Part shown: one piece after another, positions 9,641-12,575 of the stretch | Position numbering within the stretch: position 1 is the first letter of the stretch | Layout: each line of letters starts with the position of its first letter | Source of the DNA: an uncultured Methylophaga sp. | GTDB lineage: Bacteria; Pseudomonadota; Gammaproteobacteria; Nitrosococcales; Methylophagaceae | Length of the DNA: 12,575 nt | Reading direction: 5' to 3' | Assembly (NCBI GenBank): GCA_946885755.1 | Contig: CAMPHB010000013.1 | Span: 1-12,575, forward strand | The notes under the pieces: generated by a model | What the model was told of the DNA's origin: nothing | Databases searched by the model: none | What the model saw: the letters and a program-made list of their open reading frames with translations, nothing else | Translations under genes and position numbers: made by a program

Positions 9641-11523
9641 TAGCTGGCCTGACTCAGGCCGGTGCGCTTCAAATGCACTAACAATAAAGATACGGCGGCC
9701 GGTGTCACGCCAGAAATGCGCGCCGCCTGACCCAGGCTTTGTGGTTTGGCATTTTGCAGTTTTTCGCGGACCTCATTAGATAGGCCGCGTACATTGCTGT
9801 AATCCAAATCGTTGGGCAGCGTGGTGTTTTCATGGCGCTGCAGTTTATCGATTTCGGTTTGCTGCCGAGTAATATAACCGGCGTATTTGGTATTGATAAC
9901 GACCTGCTCAGCTACTTCATCATCAACCGCAGAGGTTTCGCCCAGCAGATCCAGCAGCGTGGCGTAATCCACATTGGGGCGACGCAATAATTCCAGCGCG
10001 GTGGTGTTTTTGCTCAATGGTTCACCCAGCACCTTGCTGACATGAGCCTGATCGACTTTTTCCGGTACCAGTTTACTGGCTTGCAAGCGGGCAAACTCCG
10101 TTTCAACGGCTGCTTGCTTAGCCGAATAAGCCGCCCAGCGCGCATCATCCACAATGCCAAGTTCACGGCCGATTGGCGTCAGGCGTTTATCGGCATTGTC
10201 TTCACGCAGCATCAGCCGATATTCGGCGCGGCTGGTAAACATCCGATATGGCTCTTTGGTACCGGAGGTGATCAAATCATCAATCAATACGCCGATATAA
10301 GCTTCATCTCGACGCGGATACCAGTGATCTTTGCCGCGTGCCTGCAGACCGGCATTTAAACCGGCGATAAGCCCCTGGGCACCGGCCTCTTCATAACCGG
10401 TAGTACCGTTGATTTGACCAGCAAAAAACAGCCCCGGCATATGTTTGGTTTCAAGCCACGGGTTTAAATCACGCGGATCAAAAAAGTCATATTCGATGGC
10501 ATAACCCGGCCGGGTGATATGGGCATTTTCCAGGCCTTTCATGGAGCGGACGATGTCGTACTGCACATCAAACGGCAGACTGGTGGAAATCCCGTTTGGA
10601 TAGACTTCGTTGCAGTCCAGCCCTTCCGGCTCCAGAAAAATCTGGTGGGCATTACGGTCAGCAAAACGCACCACTTTGTCTTCAATTGACGGGCAGTAAC
10701 GCGGACCAATCCCTTCGATTTCGCCACTGTACATTGGCGAGCGATCCAGATTATTGCGGATCACCTCATGGGTTTTTTCATTGGTATGCGTGATATAGCA
10801 GGAGATCTGCGCCGGGTGAGCATCGCGTTTACCCAAAAACGAAAACACCGGGGTTGGCGTGTCGCCGGGCTGTTCAGTCAAACCGGAAAAGTCGATACTG
10901 CTGGTGGCAATCCGTGGTGGTGTGCCAGTTTTGAGACGATCGACCCGAAACGGTAACGCCCGCAAACGTTCAGCCAATGCAATTGATGCCGGATCACCCG
11001 CGCGGCCGCCCTGATGCCGTTGCAGACCAATATGAATAACACCGCCCAGAAAGGTGCCGACGGTCAGCACCACGGTTTTGGCGCCAAAACGCAGTCCTGA
11101 TTGGGTCACCACACCAGCGACACGATGATTTTCAACAATCAGGTCATCAACGGCTTGTTGGAATAAATAAAGATTCGGCTGGTTTTCCAGCACCTGACGA
11201 ATAGCGGCTTTATAGCGAACGCGATCTGCCTGGGCACGGGTCGCGCGTACGGCCGGACCTTTACTGGCATTGAGGATCCGAAACTGGATGCCGCCTTTGT
11301 CAGCAGCCTGCGCCATGGCACCGCCCAGCGCATCAATTTCTTTAACCAGATGGCCTTTACCAATACCGCCAATCGCCGGATTACAGCTCATCTGGCCCAG
11401 GGTTTCGATATTCTGGGTCAGCAGCAGTGTTTTCACACCCTGACGGGCAGCCGCCAGCGCAGCCTCGGTACCGGCATGACCGCCACCGACTACAATCACA
11501 TCATATTGATCCTGAAATGCCAT
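9640..11523 (-). CDS. mnmG: tRNA U34 cmnm5-modification enzyme MnmG (GidA)
   Basis: MnmG, with MnmE, installs carboxymethylaminomethyl at wobble U34 of certain tRNAs, using FAD, NADH and methylenetetrahydrofolate. The product is 627 aa (E. coli 629). The FAD dinucleotide-binding motif [12 protein letters not shown] is at 11-22. [20 protein letters not shown] (45-64) and the conserved Cys277 in [12 protein letters not shown] are present, as is the C-terminal MnmE/tRNA-binding helical domain ending near [13 protein letters not shown]. The start at 11523 has GGTGG 5 nt upstream. Its usual partner mnmE, often immediately upstream in gammaproteobacteria, is absent here; the neighbour is divergent dgkA. 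It probably leads the mnmG-rsmG-parA-parB transcript. Confidence 0.98.
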   Translation of the reverse strand: MAFQDQYDVIVVGGGHAGTEAALAAARQGVKTLLLTQNIETLGQMSCNPAIGGIGKGHLVKEIDALGGAMAQAADKGGIQFRILNASKGPAVRATRAQADRVRYKAAIRQVLENQPNLYLFQQAVDDLIVENHRVAGVVTQSGLRFGAKTVVLTVGTFLGGVIHIGLQRHQGGRAGDPASIALAERLRALPFRVDRLKTGTPPRIATSSIDFSGLTEQPGDTPTPVFSFLGKRDAHPAQISCYITHTNEKTHEVIRNNLDRSPMYSGEIEGIGPRYCPSIEDKVVRFADRNAHQIFLEPEGLDCNEVYPNGISTSLPFDVQYDIVRSMKGLENAHITRPGYAIEYDFFDPRDLNPWLETKHMPGLFFAGQINGTTGYEEAGAQGLIAGLNAGLQARGKDHWYPRRDEAYIGVLIDDLITSGTKEPYRMFTSRAEYRLMLREDNADKRLTPIGRELGIVDDARWAAYSAKQAAVETEFARLQASKLVPEKVDQAHVSKVLGEPLSKNTTALELLRRPNVDYATLLDLLGETSAVDDEVAEQVVINTKYAGYITRQQTEIDKLQRHENTTLPNDLDYSNVRGLSNEVREKLQNAKPQSLGQAARISGVTPAAVSLLLVHLKRTGLSQAS

Positions 11524-11668
11524 ATGCCACCAACAGCCTGGATTTAAAAAACGGAGACAGATTTTAACATGCCAGTCACAATGTTTGCCTAAAATTCAAC
11601 GCTTTATCGGTGTATCGGCTGCTGCATTTAAACACTCAGTCCGGTATAAAAGCCCACTGGAGCAACAC
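11524..11668. promoter_or_regulatory. Divergent promoter region of mnmG and dgkA
   Basis: This is 145 bp between two divergent starts. For mnmG, the minus strand has an extended -10 TGTTAAAAT (11561-11569) about 38 bp before the ATG, without a good -35 box. For dgkA, the plus strand has TATAAA (11645-11650) just upstream of GGAG and the ATG, again with no clear -35. Both promoters are tentative. I looked for DnaA boxes, since the origin lies beside mnmG in some species, and saw none. Confidence 0.35.
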
Positions 11669-12031
11669 ATGTCTATCGAAAAAAACACCGGCATCAAACG
11701 ATTATTTTTTGCGTTTATCTATTCGATGCAGGGGCTGTATGCCGGCATTCGCCATGAATCGGCATTCCGGCAGGAGTTTATTTTGCTCATCGTGATGGCC
11801 ACCGTGAGTTTTTTTCTGGACGTCACGGCGCTGGAACGCTTTGCCATGATCAGCGTGCTATTGGCCGTGTTAATCGTTGAAGCGCTGAATTCGGCCATTG
11901 AGTGTGTGGTTGACCGGGTCAGCACCGATAACCATAAACTCTCCGGCCGCGCCAAAGACTACGGTTCACTGGCGGTATTGTTAACCCTGATTATCGCGGC
12001 CGGGACTTGGATTTTGATTCTGACCGATTAG
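11669..12031 (+). CDS. dgkA: Diacylglycerol kinase DgkA (prokaryotic, membrane)
   Basis: DgkA is a small trimeric inner-membrane kinase that phosphorylates diacylglycerol to phosphatidic acid with ATP, recycling lipid released during membrane glycan synthesis. The product is 120 aa (E. coli 122). Conserved features are RHESAFRQE (28-36), the signature [13 protein letters not shown] (71-83) with Glu71, Asn74 and Glu78, and [15 protein letters not shown] (91-105) with Lys96-Asp97. Three membrane helices fit about 36-52, 57-80 and 99-118. The start at 11669 has GGAG 6 nt upstream; an earlier in-frame ATG at 11585 would add 28 unconserved residues and is rejected. Its 3' end overlaps convergent lgt by 41 bp. 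Confidence 0.96.
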   Translation: MSIEKNTGIKRLFFAFIYSMQGLYAGIRHESAFRQEFILLIVMATVSFFLDVTALERFAMISVLLAVLIVEALNSAIECVVDRVSTDNHKLSGRAKDYGSLAVLLTLIIAAGTWILILTD

Positions 12032-12575
12032 CGCGATAAGCCCACAACATCATTGCGATGCCGCCGATAATCATTGGCAGGCACAAAATCTGGCCCATGG
12101 TCAGCCAGTTAAAGGCAAGATAACCATATTGCGGATCCGGCACCCGGACAAACTCAACGATAAACCGGAAGCTGCCGTAACCGAGCAAAAATAAACCCGA
12201 CACCGCCGCGCGCGGCCGCGGCTTTGACGAAAACCACCAAAGCAGCACAAACAACACCAGTCCTTCCAGCAACGCTTCATAAAGTTGTGACGGATGCCGT
12301 GGCAGCGGACCGCCTGTTGGAAACACCATCGCCCAGGGCACCTCGGAAACTTTGCCCCACAGCTCACCGTTTATAAAGTTGCCAATCCGGCCAAACAGCA
12401 AACCCAGTGGTACCAACGGTGCGATAAAGTCGGTTATCTGAAAAAAACTTTTACCGGTTTTATGGCCAAACCAGTACATCGCGATCAACACACCTAATAG
12501 ACCGCCATGGAAAGACATACCGCCCTGCCAGATCTTCAATATATTGAGCGGGTTATCAAGATTGGCGGCTAAGTC
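11991..12575 (-). CDS. lgt: Prolipoprotein diacylglyceryl transferase Lgt (partial, 5' end outside window)
   Basis: Lgt transfers diacylglycerol from phosphatidylglycerol to the lipobox cysteine of prolipoproteins, the first step of lipoprotein maturation in the inner membrane. The window holds the last 194 codons; the frame stays open to the right edge ([19 protein letters not shown]). Family motifs are [11 protein letters not shown] with the essential His, [13 protein letters not shown] with the key Arg, [37 protein letters not shown] with the second key Arg, and [11 protein letters not shown]. Several hydrophobic helices and a basic tail ending in SRPR are visible. It lacks the E. coli-specific insertion before [10 protein letters not shown], as in many relatives. 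It converges on and overlaps dgkA. Confidence 0.96.
   Translation of the reverse strand, partial: DLAANLDNPLNILKIWQGGMSFHGGLLGVLIAMYWFGHKTGKSFFQITDFIAPLVPLGLLFGRIGNFINGELWGKVSEVPWAMVFPTGGPLPRHPSQLYEALLEGLVLFVLLWWFSSKPRPRAAVSGLFLLGYGSFRFIVEFVRVPDPQYGYLAFNWLTMGQILCLPMIIGGIAMMLWAYRANRSESKSKSRPR

Noticed and set aside
9646..9660. GGCCTGACTCAGGCC palindrome at the mnmG-rsmG junction
   Set aside because: It falls in the last mnmG codons, has no T-run, and rsmG is coupled by TAATG; at most a weak local stem, so not called as a terminator.
11524..11668. Possible replication origin beside mnmG
   Set aside because: No TTATNCACA DnaA boxes or AT-rich 13-mer repeats are visible, and the gap is only 145 bp.
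12205..12222. Very G+C-rich palindromic run in lgt
   Set aside because: It encodes the conserved PRAAVSG segment of Lgt; codon choice for Pro-Arg-Ala-Ala explains it.

Overview
This window is a stretch of core chromosome from a gammaproteobacterium. The evidence is the gene order mnmG-rsmG-parA-parB-atpI-atpBEFHAGDC on one strand, and protein sequences and lengths very close to the E. coli/Pseudomonas forms (AtpA 513 aa, AtpF 156 aa, MnmG 627 aa). Base composition looks moderate, around half G+C by eye. I cannot name the genus. The AtpB sequence, with a DPHHV segment between two membrane helices, resembles my recollection of Pseudomonas and its relatives more than E. coli.

Layout, read along the minus strand from the right. 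The 3' part of lgt (lipoprotein diacylglyceryl transferase) enters at the right edge. It converges with and overlaps dgkA (diacylglycerol kinase, the only plus-strand gene). Divergent from dgkA is mnmG, which overlaps rsmG at a TAATG junction. A 245-base intergenic region (8769-9013) then precedes parA-parB, the chromosome-partitioning pair, 5 nt apart. After 86 bp holding a near-consensus sigma-70 promoter comes the complete F1Fo ATP synthase operon atpI-B-E-F-H-A-G-D-C. It ends at a clear Rho-independent terminator (45-71).

How the genes work together: MnmG and RsmG modify tRNA and 16S rRNA; ParA/ParB segregate the origin region; atpBEF encode the membrane Fo part and atpHAGDC the F1 part of ATP synthase, with AtpI as an assembly helper. 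dgkA and lgt both belong to membrane lipid/lipoprotein metabolism. All genes look intact apart from lgt, which is cut by the window edge.

The one part that is not routine is the rsmG-parA gap. It holds two palindromic elements of about 100 bp each, in opposite orientation and 7 bp apart. They share a conserved core but have unrelated, self-complementary arms. The pair is enclosed by a 36-nt inverted repeat (the outer 22 bp perfect). One arm of that repeat is the parA ribosome-binding site and first codons; the other overlaps the rsmG stop codon. In the rsmG-parA transcript this would fold the parA start site into a long stem. I found no CRISPR, prophage, IS transposase or defence gene.
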